A stretch of DNA of 63,369 bases from the NCBI GenBank assembly GCA_022601395.1, contig JAJACS010000009.1:1-63369 (forward strand), given 5' to 3'. The DNA is from Chlamydiia bacterium (GTDB taxonomy: Bacteria > Chlamydiota > Chlamydiia > Chlamydiales > GCA-2402025). This document shows positions 17,709 to 25,506 of this stretch, piece after piece. The position numbers were made by a program, and so were the translations under genes. A model generated the notes under the pieces. That model was not told the origin of the DNA. It saw nothing but the letters and a program-made list of their open reading frames with translations, and searched no databases. Every line of letters starts with the position of its first letter. The stretch's first letter is position 1.

Positions 17709-18995
17709 ATGGAAACACAAACTCTTAAAGAAGAGACTAAAACGTCATATTTTCTCGCCTGGGTCATCTGCATTTGCGCAGGACTTTTCTTTGCTTATGA
17801 ACTCATGCAGTTTCATATGCTTAATGCAATATCACCCATGCTCATGAAAGACCTTAAAATTACTGCTACGAACCTTGGAGTACTCGGCTCTACTTACCTT
17901 CTTGCAGATGTGATCTTTCTTCTGCCTGCTGGGATTATACTCGACTACTTCTCTACAAGAAAAGTCATCTTAGCAGCTCTTGTTGTCTGCATCCTTGGTA
18001 CTGTCGGATTTGCCCTTGCAACAAACTTTGCATTTGCATGTTTCGCACACTTTTTATCAGGCATTGGAAATGCATTTTGCTTCCTGAGCTGTATGATGTT
18101 CATCTCAAGATGGTTCCCTCCTAAAAAGCAAGCTTTTGTTGTTGGCATTGTCATTACTCTTGGCATGTTTGGTGGCGTTCTTGCTCAAGCACCATTTACT
18201 ATCCTAGCAGAATCAGTCACCTGGAGAAACGCAGTACTGATTGATGCTCTTATAGGAGTTGTGATCTTCTTCTTGATCTTCTTTGTAGTAAGGGATGCTC
18301 CTTCCACCACCTTTATTAAAGAAATCAAAAAAGAAAGGAACTCTCATTTCTTTAAAGACCTTTTTAGCTGCCTTCTGAACAAACAGAATATTTTCTGCGG
18401 TATCTATACTAGCTTCACCAATCTCCCTCTGATGGTGATTGGAGCAGCTTACGGAAGCCTCTACTTATCACAGATCCATAAGATTCCTTTTTCTGAGGCA
18501 TCTTTTGTAACAAGTATGATCTGTATGGGTACGATTCTAGGGTCTACACTATTTGGGTATGTTTCAGATAAGACCGGGGCTCGCAAAAAGTATATGATGA
18601 TGGGCGCCCTTGCATCACTTGCCTGCATGCTTGTGATCTTATCCATGCAACATGCATCATTCAGTGTGATGCTTATACTTTTCTTCTTACTTGGCCTGCT
18701 CTCATCATCCCAAGTTCTTGGTTATCCCCTCATCACTGAGCATAGCCCAAAGCACTTAACAGGAACTTCTATGGCTGTTGCTGCCTTGATTATTATGGGC
18801 TTCCCAGGACTTGTGCAGTTTATCTGCGGTAAACTCATTGACTCCAACTGGAGTGGGAAAATTGTAGATGGAACACCCATATACGCCTACACAGACTTTC
18901 TGCGAGGATTTATGGTGTTCCCTGTCACCTTCTTGTTTGCTTTCATTGCGGCACTCTTCATAAAAGAGTCCAAAGCGAAAACTCAAGAAGCTTGA
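17709..18995 (+). CDS. Major facilitator superfamily transporter, cotranscribed with tdk
   Basis: The 428-residue protein has about 12 transmembrane segments and an MFS loop 2-3 motif (GIILDYFSTRKV). GAGGTAAAC lies directly before the ATG. It appears paralogous to the MFS protein at 7943-9220: both share the motif W-x-GK-x3-G-x2-Y in the loop before the last helix. Its position 7 bases after tdk suggests a nucleoside or related substrate, but that is guilt by association. A strong hairpin follows the gene. Confidence 0.92.
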   Translation: METQTLKEETKTSYFLAWVICICAGLFFAYELMQFHMLNAISPMLMKDLKITATNLGVLGSTYLLADVIFLLPAGIILDYFSTRKVILAALVVCILGTVGFALATNFAFACFAHFLSGIGNAFCFLSCMMFISRWFPPKKQAFVVGIVITLGMFGGVLAQAPFTILAESVTWRNAVLIDALIGVVIFFLIFFVVRDAPSTTFIKEIKKERNSHFFKDLFSCLLNKQNIFCGIYTSFTNLPLMVIGAAYGSLYLSQIHKIPFSEASFVTSMICMGTILGSTLFGYVSDKTGARKKYMMMGALASLACMLVILSMQHASFSVMLILFFLLGLLSSSQVLGYPLITEHSPKHLTGTSMAVAALIIMGFPGLVQFICGKLIDSNWSGKIVDGTPIYAYTDFLRGFMVFPVTFLFAFIAALFIKESKAKTQEA

Positions 18996-19020
18996 CTCTT
19001 TACAATTAAAGACCATTTTT

Positions 19021-19058
19021 ATAAATAGCCTCCTTGGAACCAATCGGAGGCTATTTAT
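19021..19058 (+). promoter_or_regulatory. Hairpin enclosing the Shine-Dalgarno and start codon of the GT61 gene
   Basis: ATAAATAGCCTCC at 19021-19033 is perfectly complementary over 13 bases to GGAGGCTATTTAT at 19046-19058. Inside the loop TTGG and CCAA can pair as well. The 3' arm contains the GGAGG ribosome-binding site and the first two bases of the ATG at 19057. It could be a translational off-switch or a terminator of the upstream MFS gene, since a T-run follows after about seven bases. Confidence 0.65.
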
Positions 19059-20196
19059 GAAACGGTTTTTTACGCTAACTCTTTTACTATCACAACTACT
19101 ACTCTTCTCAGAAAATTTCTACCCAAAACCCTTTTCTCTTCACAGATCTCTTGTTCTAGATACTTCCACAAGTAACATCTACCTACAAAATGAAGAAGGA
19201 CATGACCTTGCCTCTGATGCAGGAAGACTCTTCAATGTATATGATCGGACTGATGCACAAGATTACCAAAACATTAAGCAGTTTAGTGGAAAGACCCTGA
19301 TGCTTTTCGAAGGGTCAAATTTTGCTATTGCACTTACGCACTACTACCACCTTCTCGAACACCTTGTCGGAATCTATGCTCTATATGGGCACAAGCATGC
19401 ACAAAATGTTAAACAAATTATGCTCCTTGGTGATGGAAAGACCACTTATCCTAACTGGGAAGGTCCCAATAACATAAACAAACATCTCATGAAAGGACTC
19501 TTTCCTAATGCGGAAGTCTATACCTACCATTCACTAAGAGCACGCTACCCAGGAAAAGCAATTTTCATCGAAGAAGGTTTTTTTTCTGATAGAGCTCTTA
19601 CAGATTCTGTACCTGAGTGTCTACACCTTCACAAAATGCTTGGATCAACATACAAGAGCTTTAGTCCTGATGTTATCGAAAACATGTCAAATCATATGCA
19701 TGTATACACAAGATCCCAAAATAAACCCTCTCAGAAGCTCAGGGTTACCTATATCATGAGAAATGCACCAAGGTACGTAAGCCCGAGACAGCGTAAGGCA
19801 CTATTCGCAAAGATCAAAGGCCTTCACGAAGTTGATTTTAAAACATACTACCTTGAAAAAATGAGTTATCAAAATCAAATCGAAATCATGAAAAACACTG
19901 ATGTACTTATCGGTGTACATGGTAACGGGCTATCGCATCTGCTCTTCCTGCCAAGAGATGCTGCAGTTGTTGAAGTTATGCCTGAGGGATGTCTGATGCT
20001 AGACTATAGGCTTTTTAGTAATATCAAAAAGCTGAGATATTACGGAGTGCAGGCTGGCAAATATCTTTTAAATGATGAAGAAGCATACAAGAAGGGATAC
20101 CACGGAGACGCTAACTACACAGTAAAAAGCATCGACACAAGACTGATCCTCGACATCTTAAGAAAAGAGCGTGAACTCAAAAGAAAAAGAGGTTAA
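19057..20196 (+). CDS. GT61/DUF563-family glycosyltransferase-like protein with signal peptide-like N-terminus
   Basis: The 379-residue protein begins with a strong signal-like segment (residues 1-19, Leu-rich). The C-terminal half carries the hallmark of the GT61 (DUF563) family, GVHGNGLSHLLFLP starting at residue 286 and followed by VVEVMPEG. Relatives include plant xylosyl- and arabinosyltransferases and animal EOGT. With a UDP-glucuronate decarboxylase-like gene 8 kb upstream, UDP-xylose is a possible donor, but that is inference. If the signal is cleaved, the enzyme would work in the periplasm or outside. Translation may be gated by the start-codon hairpin. Confidence 0.82.
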   Translation: MKRFFTLTLLLSQLLLFSENFYPKPFSLHRSLVLDTSTSNIYLQNEEGHDLASDAGRLFNVYDRTDAQDYQNIKQFSGKTLMLFEGSNFAIALTHYYHLLEHLVGIYALYGHKHAQNVKQIMLLGDGKTTYPNWEGPNNINKHLMKGLFPNAEVYTYHSLRARYPGKAIFIEEGFFSDRALTDSVPECLHLHKMLGSTYKSFSPDVIENMSNHMHVYTRSQNKPSQKLRVTYIMRNAPRYVSPRQRKALFAKIKGLHEVDFKTYYLEKMSYQNQIEIMKNTDVLIGVHGNGLSHLLFLPRDAAVVEVMPEGCLMLDYRLFSNIKKLRYYGVQAGKYLLNDEEAYKKGYHGDANYTVKSIDTRLILDILRKERELKRKRG

Positions 20197-21515
20197 TTAG
20201 CAAGAGGGACTCTCGTGTTGGCTCTTTCAAAAGCCTCAAGGCGTTTGTTCCCTCTTTCTACCGCATCATTTAGCGCCTCTTGCGAACTCTTCTGTCCAGA
20301 GAATGCTTTTTCAAGCTCATCTACAATAATATCTTCTCTAATGTAAACATAGTCACCGAAACGAACCCCATATGAATACTCTGTAGGTTCATTCTTCATG
20401 ACTTCAAGAACAGCGATTTCAGATGCAGGATGCTCCACATAGTAGCCTTTTTTCTTAGATAGATAGTAAGCTGCTTCTGTAACAGGCAAATAGCCTGTCA
20501 TCTGGTGCCAAAAAGCTTGAATCTCCGGAGATGAAAGATACTGGAAAAACTGTACAACACCTCTATATTCCTCTTCTGAAAAGCCATTAAGCACCCAAAA
20601 AGAAGCACCACCTATATTTAAATTATAAGGATTCTCTGCAATCTCTGGCCAGTAAGGCATATAGCCCACTCCAATCTCAAAATCTGCTTTTGCTTTAAGA
20701 AGAGGTAGCCTGTTAGCTCCTTGAAGCAAAATAGCACATTCTTCTTTTGCAAACATATCTTCGGGCTCATTTGTATATCTACCTGCATAGGAAAACACAC
20801 CTTCTTTTTCCCAATTCGAAAGTTTGGAAACATGAAAATTTCTTTCTTTATCATTAAAGATAAAACGAGCCGAAAGACCTCCAAATCCATTTCTGTATGT
20901 CGAAATAGGAAGGTTGTGCCAACAAGAAAAGTGTTCTAAATGGTAAGCCGCTGGCCACGCTGTTGTAAAACCTTTATAACCTGCTGCAACAAGTTTTTCA
21001 GACATCTCTTCAAGCTCCACCCATGTCCTTGGAGGAGTATGCGGATCAAGTCCTGCTTTTTCAAAGGCCCTTTTATTATAAAATAGAATTCCTGTTGAGG
21101 CATTCCATGGTAAAGAAAGCATCTTTCCGGAAGGAGCTGAATAGAATTTACGAATAGAGTCTATATAAACACCTGAATCAAACTTCTTCTGGTAGCGCTT
21201 CATAAGAGAATCCACGGGGAAGAAGTAGCCATCTGAAAGCATCATAGTAAGAGTTGCAACCTCATAAACCTGAAGGATATGAGGATGTTCGCCGTTATCA
21301 AAGGCCTCAAGTCCTTTATTAAGGGTTTCCTTGTAATTCCCCTTATATATAGGGACTATCTTACAGGAGCTTGAGCTGTGGTTGAAATCATCGACAATTT
21401 CCGTAAACACCTTAGCTAGAAAGCCTTCAAAGGCATGCCACAGTTGAATCTCTTTGGTGTAGGCATTTGATATAAAACCTGTCAATATCACTAGGGTAAA
21501 AAGAAAATTCCTCAT
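20193..21515 (-). CDS. Extracellular solute-binding protein, UgpB-like
   Basis: The 440-residue protein has a clear Sec signal peptide (residues 1-20) and then EIQLWHAFEG. GNYKETLNKGLEAF and the LPWNASTGILFYN motif follow, all typical of glycerol-3-phosphate/glycerophosphodiester binding proteins (UgpB) of the ABC import family. No ugpA, ugpE or ugpC gene lies nearby, so permeases must be elsewhere or the protein acts alone. It overlaps the convergent GT61 gene by 4 bases. Confidence 0.9.
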   Translation of the reverse strand: MRNFLFTLVILTGFISNAYTKEIQLWHAFEGFLAKVFTEIVDDFNHSSSSCKIVPIYKGNYKETLNKGLEAFDNGEHPHILQVYEVATLTMMLSDGYFFPVDSLMKRYQKKFDSGVYIDSIRKFYSAPSGKMLSLPWNASTGILFYNKRAFEKAGLDPHTPPRTWVELEEMSEKLVAAGYKGFTTAWPAAYHLEHFSCWHNLPISTYRNGFGGLSARFIFNDKERNFHVSKLSNWEKEGVFSYAGRYTNEPEDMFAKEECAILLQGANRLPLLKAKADFEIGVGYMPYWPEIAENPYNLNIGGASFWVLNGFSEEEYRGVVQFFQYLSSPEIQAFWHQMTGYLPVTEAAYYLSKKKGYYVEHPASEIAVLEVMKNEPTEYSYGVRFGDYVYIREDIIVDELEKAFSGQKSSQEALNDAVERGNKRLEAFERANTRVPLAN

Positions 21516-21590
21516 CGATTCCGTTCCTGTATCGTTAAAAAAAAGTATTCTAAAAAAGCGTGTGAAATTTGTCTAGCAGAAGAAAAAACC

Positions 21591-22721
21591 TTATCTTGTG
21601 TATCTTTTGAACAAGTTAAGAATAAGCTCTAAGCGATTAGTTTGGCACTGTAATGGATAGATATCTTTGTAACCCATCCCTCTTATTGTATTTCGTGAAT
21701 CATTAACACTTCTTGATACAAAAAAATGGTCAACTGCTTTTGCGCAAAGAGGATCTCCTTCAACATCAAAATTAGCGCCAACATTCGTTCTGTAGGGAGA
21801 CACTCTGATAAAAAGCGGTTCGTCATGACCAACTTCTGCTATATCAAATGCTTTTTCCATATTGACCTCATCAAAATTCATATCTCCAAGAGCTACAGTT
21901 ACGCAGTGCTTCCTTGCTTCATTTAGTCCCTCTCCAGCAAGTTTTGGATTCACCACATGATCAGCAAATTCACCTCTTGATGGTAGAGATGGATCTCCTG
22001 GAATATGCGCATTCACGATTCTAAAAGTCTCATCTTCTCCATGCACTTTAAGAATCACATCCATTACATGCCTAGTGCCCATATCTCCAGAAAAAACACC
22101 ATAGCACAGGGGCCTTGAAAGAGCTGGCACATATTCGAAAACAGCTGTATCAATAATGATAATATTTTGATCTGGAGCTAAATACTGACCCTCTTCAAGG
22201 TTACCTGATGGCAAAATAATTTGATAGTTTTCTGGCAGTGCACTAGCAAGCTCCTGAATAAGCGGCCCAGAAACTTCTTGAAGAGCTAATATATGTTTTG
22301 GGGTTTTAAGAGATTGAAGCATCGATAAAATATCTTCTAAGATTGCAAAGTCTCTTTGTGTAAATCCTGGCTTACCTTCAATAGGTCTATTTAACTCAGT
22401 GATTAAAGATCCATTAAGTCCTTGGGAGTCGCGTTCCGTTACCCAACTCATATACTTGGTATTCATTACGTTCCAAGAAACAATGTTTTTACCATTCACT
22501 GTGCATCCAATAGGAAGGTGATCCGAAGGGAATCTCCATAGAGAGCCAAACTTAGGAACAGATACTTTTTTGAGGCTACACATTTTTACTGTTTCATCAA
22601 ACCCTTGTAAAGACTGCTGCATAAGCCTTGTTAGGGCATCCATTTCCCCACCTTGCATGGATTCATGTTGCTCTACCGCAGGACTTGGAGGAGAATGAGC
22701 AGCATCTACATGAAAAGACAT
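21591..22721 (-). CDS. Endonuclease/exonuclease/phosphatase-fold protein, apparently circularly permuted
   Basis: The 376-residue protein has the EEP active-site set: Asn84 (SWNVMN), Glu149 (LQEV), His239 (NAHIPGD), Asp280/Asn282 (GDMNF) and D331-H332 (VDHFF). The SDHLP motif that normally closes the fold is found at residues 66-70, before the first strand, and is absent from the C-terminus. This implies a permuted order. There is no signal peptide, and the first ~55 residues look disordered, as in type III effectors. Activity could be DNase, phosphoinositide phosphatase or sphingomyelinase-like. It stands alone, and AAGGG precedes the ATG. Confidence 0.75.
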   Translation of the reverse strand: MSFHVDAAHSPPSPAVEQHESMQGGEMDALTRLMQQSLQGFDETVKMCSLKKVSVPKFGSLWRFPSDHLPIGCTVNGKNIVSWNVMNTKYMSWVTERDSQGLNGSLITELNRPIEGKPGFTQRDFAILEDILSMLQSLKTPKHILALQEVSGPLIQELASALPENYQIILPSGNLEEGQYLAPDQNIIIIDTAVFEYVPALSRPLCYGVFSGDMGTRHVMDVILKVHGEDETFRIVNAHIPGDPSLPSRGEFADHVVNPKLAGEGLNEARKHCVTVALGDMNFDEVNMEKAFDIAEVGHDEPLFIRVSPYRTNVGANFDVEGDPLCAKAVDHFFVSRSVNDSRNTIRGMGYKDIYPLQCQTNRLELILNLFKRYTR

Positions 22722-22936
22722 AAATAACCCTTCTAAAATAACAATTCGAAAGAGAATTATACTCTTTGATCAGCATTTCTAAAAAGGCTTAAAATCTTCT
22801 GTTCTCAAGCTCTCTTGGTGAATTTTTTTTTTAACAGACACCTTGTGGAGGGCAGACTATCTGCGCTTGCTATTAAATAAATACCTTGTCGTATTCTTAT
22901 TCAGAGCAAACGGAAAACAATCAGACACAAGCTCTA

Positions 22937-22965
22937 TTGACTCTAGTAAGTCACTCTTGTATATT
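22937..22965 (+). promoter_or_regulatory. Sigma-70-type promoter for the lipoprotein gene
   Basis: TTGACT at 22937-22942 and TATATT at 22960-22965 are separated by exactly 17 bases, 33 bases before the ATG of the downstream lipoprotein. It is the best-matching housekeeping promoter seen in the window. Confidence 0.6.
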
Positions 22966-22997
22966 CAGCGATTGATCATGACAAGAGGATTTTTACT

Positions 22998-23606
22998 ATG
23001 AAGCCATTCTACTATATTGCTTGCACCTCACTGATACTTTGCTCATGTGCTGTCAAAAATGACTACGCAGATGTTAACCATAAACCTTCTAAGACAACAC
23101 AAGTGATTGACCATCCAGGCAAGAAACCTATCCTCATCGAGGTCAAAGACGAAAGAGAAGAAAAAGAAACTGTTGGTTATATCCAGAACTCTCTTGGCAT
23201 GAAAACTGCTAAAATCTTTCCTAAAGAAGAGCTGTCTGCTTCTTTACTGAAAGCTATGCAAGATGAGATGATAGCAAAAGGGTTCATCATTACGGAAGGC
23301 GGACTTAAACTTCTTGTCACAATTGATAAATGCTATGTCGATTATGAGAGTAACCTCTTTGCTGCAAAATCTGTTGCTGATCTACAAATGAACATCCATG
23401 TTCTTAGCGAAGATGGGGATCCTCTTTACTTCAAAAAGATCAACACTAAAGGCATCCAATCCCCGATCTTTTTATACTCTGGGAAAAATGCTGCTAAAGC
23501 GCTCAATAAAGCACTTAAAAGTGCTCTTTCAGACCTCACTTTAGACCAGTATTTTATTAGCTGCCTTGTTGGAGAAACTCCAACAGAGATGATAGCACAA
23601 GACTAG
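22998..23606 (+). CDS. YajG-like lipoprotein
   Basis: The 202-residue protein has a lipoprotein signal peptide ending LILCSC (lipobox cysteine about residue 17). The body resembles the YajG family of outer-membrane lipoproteins: a conserved 'DxR' region (VKDEREEKETVG), a long helix, then alternating strands. The function of the family is not well defined. An AGAGGA ribosome site and a good promoter precede it, and it appears to be a single-gene unit. The convergent trmH-like gene ends 11 bases away. Confidence 0.75.
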   Translation: MKPFYYIACTSLILCSCAVKNDYADVNHKPSKTTQVIDHPGKKPILIEVKDEREEKETVGYIQNSLGMKTAKIFPKEELSASLLKAMQDEMIAKGFIITEGGLKLLVTIDKCYVDYESNLFAAKSVADLQMNIHVLSEDGDPLYFKKINTKGIQSPIFLYSGKNAAKALNKALKSALSDLTLDQYFISCLVGETPTEMIAQD

Positions 23607-23617
23607 AGTCAAAATAC

Positions 23618-24328
23618 TTACTTCTTGATACCTGAGTAATAAAGAAGTTTTCTTGTGAGATCTAGTCCACAAGCGCGTATGTAGTACCATGTCTTTTCAA
23701 GAAGAAGTTCTTCTTCTGTAAGATCATTATAGCAATTAATCAAAGCGCGTTTTTTTCTTGTTAGTTCGTAAAGTGATATGGCAGCGGATACTGACACATT
23801 AAAGCTTTCTATCATCCCGTACATCGGGATTTTATAGGTAAGATCACAATAGGAAAGCATCTCATCTGAAAGCCCCCTTTCTTCATTTCCAAAGATCAGA
23901 CAAAGAGGCTTGTCTACCGGAACGTCTTCGAGCAAGAGCTCTCCTTTCACATCCGCGCCAACAAGTAGCATCTCTTTTTCTTTCATCGTTTTTGCATATG
24001 AGCTTCTTGTCTTATGATGCTGAACATTTACCCAACGGTAAGCCCCTTGAGTAGTCTTTCTACCTCTTCTCTTACGATCTTCATTTTCTGGAGCGATTAC
24101 ATGCATATTATAGATACTGAATGCTTCAGCAGATCGTACAGTAGCTAAGGCATTGTGGATGTTTGATGGAGATTCCATTGCGATGTGTATCGAAGAGAGT
24201 CTTGTTGAAAGAATCTGGTCAATCTTAGCTTTTTTATTCTCTGTTACATAATCTGAGATCGTTGCCAAAATCTCCTTGGGAGAAAAGGCAAGCAAACACT
24301 CTTTATAAAATGGGTGATGAAAATCCAT
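23618..24328 (-). CDS. trmH: SpoU/TrmH-family rRNA or tRNA 2'-O-methyltransferase
   Basis: The 236-residue protein has the knotted SPOUT motifs in order: the motif 1 region SNIHNALATVRSAEAF, motif 2 LIFGNEERGLS, and motif 3 IPMYGMIESFNVSVSAAI. These place it with TrmH, which methylates the ribose of G18 in tRNA. TrmH-specific tail residues cannot be verified by eye, so another SpoU target RNA is possible. It appears monocistronic. Confidence 0.88.
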   Translation of the reverse strand: MDFHHPFYKECLLAFSPKEILATISDYVTENKKAKIDQILSTRLSSIHIAMESPSNIHNALATVRSAEAFSIYNMHVIAPENEDRKRRGRKTTQGAYRWVNVQHHKTRSSYAKTMKEKEMLLVGADVKGELLLEDVPVDKPLCLIFGNEERGLSDEMLSYCDLTYKIPMYGMIESFNVSVSAAISLYELTRKKRALINCYNDLTEEELLLEKTWYYIRACGLDLTRKLLYYSGIKK

Positions 24329-24448
24329 AGAATCATGCCATTTGGTTTAATATAAACTATCTTAAATGAATTGTTTCATCTTCCACAAGTGTTAGCCACC
24401 TCTATTAATCAAATAGACTTAAAACTCACTACCTTTTACAAAACAGTT

Positions 24449-25471
24449 ATGAAGAAGCCTATATTTTGCATGTTAATCCGTGGCGGCACATCTAAATCCG
24501 TCTTCTTTCTCGATAAAGATCTTCCGCAAGATCTCGAAGAAAGGTCCAAACTTCTAATCCGAATTATGGGCAGTCCTGATCCTCGGGAAATCGACGGTCT
24601 AGGAGGCGGTGATCCACTTACAAGCAGGACAACTGTAATCAAGCCATCAAGCAAAGAAGGCATTGATGTAGAATTTCATTTCGGGCTTGTGCGCCCCGAT
24701 GTACCAAAAATTGAATACCATGGTTTTTGTGGCAATATTATGTGTGGTACTTTGCTTTTTGCAAAAGAAGCCAACCTTACTACTAAAGATGAGATTACCA
24801 TATATGATGTGAACACTTCGCATGTCGCAAAAGTCTCTCTTTGTCAAGACAATGCTCCTCTCTTAGGAGTCCCTAATACAGGGCAAAAAGTCTTATTAAC
24901 TATCAAAAACCCAACAGGCACATATACAAAGAAGCTACTCCCTTCAAAGAAAGAGAAGGATAAAATCGAAACAGATAAAAAGGAATACGAAGTATCCTAT
25001 ATCGATGCAATAGATCCTGTTGTATTTGTTAAAGCTCGTGACTTTGGACTTACAGCAGAAGAACCTTACCTTGAACTTGATCAAAATTTGGAACTTCTTT
25101 CTGAACTAGAAAAGATCAGAAAAAAATCCGCTCCCATTTTTAACCTCGATCCTTCTGGGTCTTTACCTAAAGTTGTCATGGTAGGTAGTTCAGAAAAAGC
25201 GACTCTTTCTGTCCGCATGCTAGCTCTTAAAAAAATCCATAAGGCATTTGCTGTTTCTACGTCCATCCCAACTGCTATCTGTTCAAAAATTAAAGGAACT
25301 GTGGTGGATGAAGTTGCAAGTAAAGATCATGCTGAGATCTTTCTTGCTCACCCTACAGGTATTATGAAAGTTTCTATCAAAGCTGGATTATCTAATACTA
25401 AGACCGAGATCGAAGAAGTTTCTGTTGAAAGAACTGCTCGAATCTTAATGCAAGGACACACTTTTGGATAA
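24449..25471 (+). CDS. PrpF-family isomerase (4-oxalomesaconate tautomerase/methylaconitate isomerase-like)
   Basis: I start at the ATG at 24449 because the conserved family N-terminus (KPIFCMLIRGGTSKSVFF) begins there; a longer frame from a TTG at 24371 lacks support. The 340-residue protein has the duplicated diaminopimelate-epimerase-like fold, with GLGGGDPLTSRT near residues 48-59 and HGFCGNIMCG near 92-101 holding possible catalytic cysteines. The family isomerises double bonds in tricarboxylate-like acids. No prpBCD or aromatic-degradation genes are nearby, so the substrate is unknown. Confidence 0.85.
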   Translation: MKKPIFCMLIRGGTSKSVFFLDKDLPQDLEERSKLLIRIMGSPDPREIDGLGGGDPLTSRTTVIKPSSKEGIDVEFHFGLVRPDVPKIEYHGFCGNIMCGTLLFAKEANLTTKDEITIYDVNTSHVAKVSLCQDNAPLLGVPNTGQKVLLTIKNPTGTYTKKLLPSKKEKDKIETDKKEYEVSYIDAIDPVVFVKARDFGLTAEEPYLELDQNLELLSELEKIRKKSAPIFNLDPSGSLPKVVMVGSSEKATLSVRMLALKKIHKAFAVSTSIPTAICSKIKGTVVDEVASKDHAEIFLAHPTGIMKVSIKAGLSNTKTEIEEVSVERTARILMQGHTFG

Positions 25472-25506
25472 CGTCTCAATACTATTATTTTTTCTATAAC
25501 AGACGC

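Noticed and set aside
24371..24448. TTG start for the PrpF-family protein
   Set aside because: No ribosome site, and the family's conserved N-terminus begins at the ATG at 24449.
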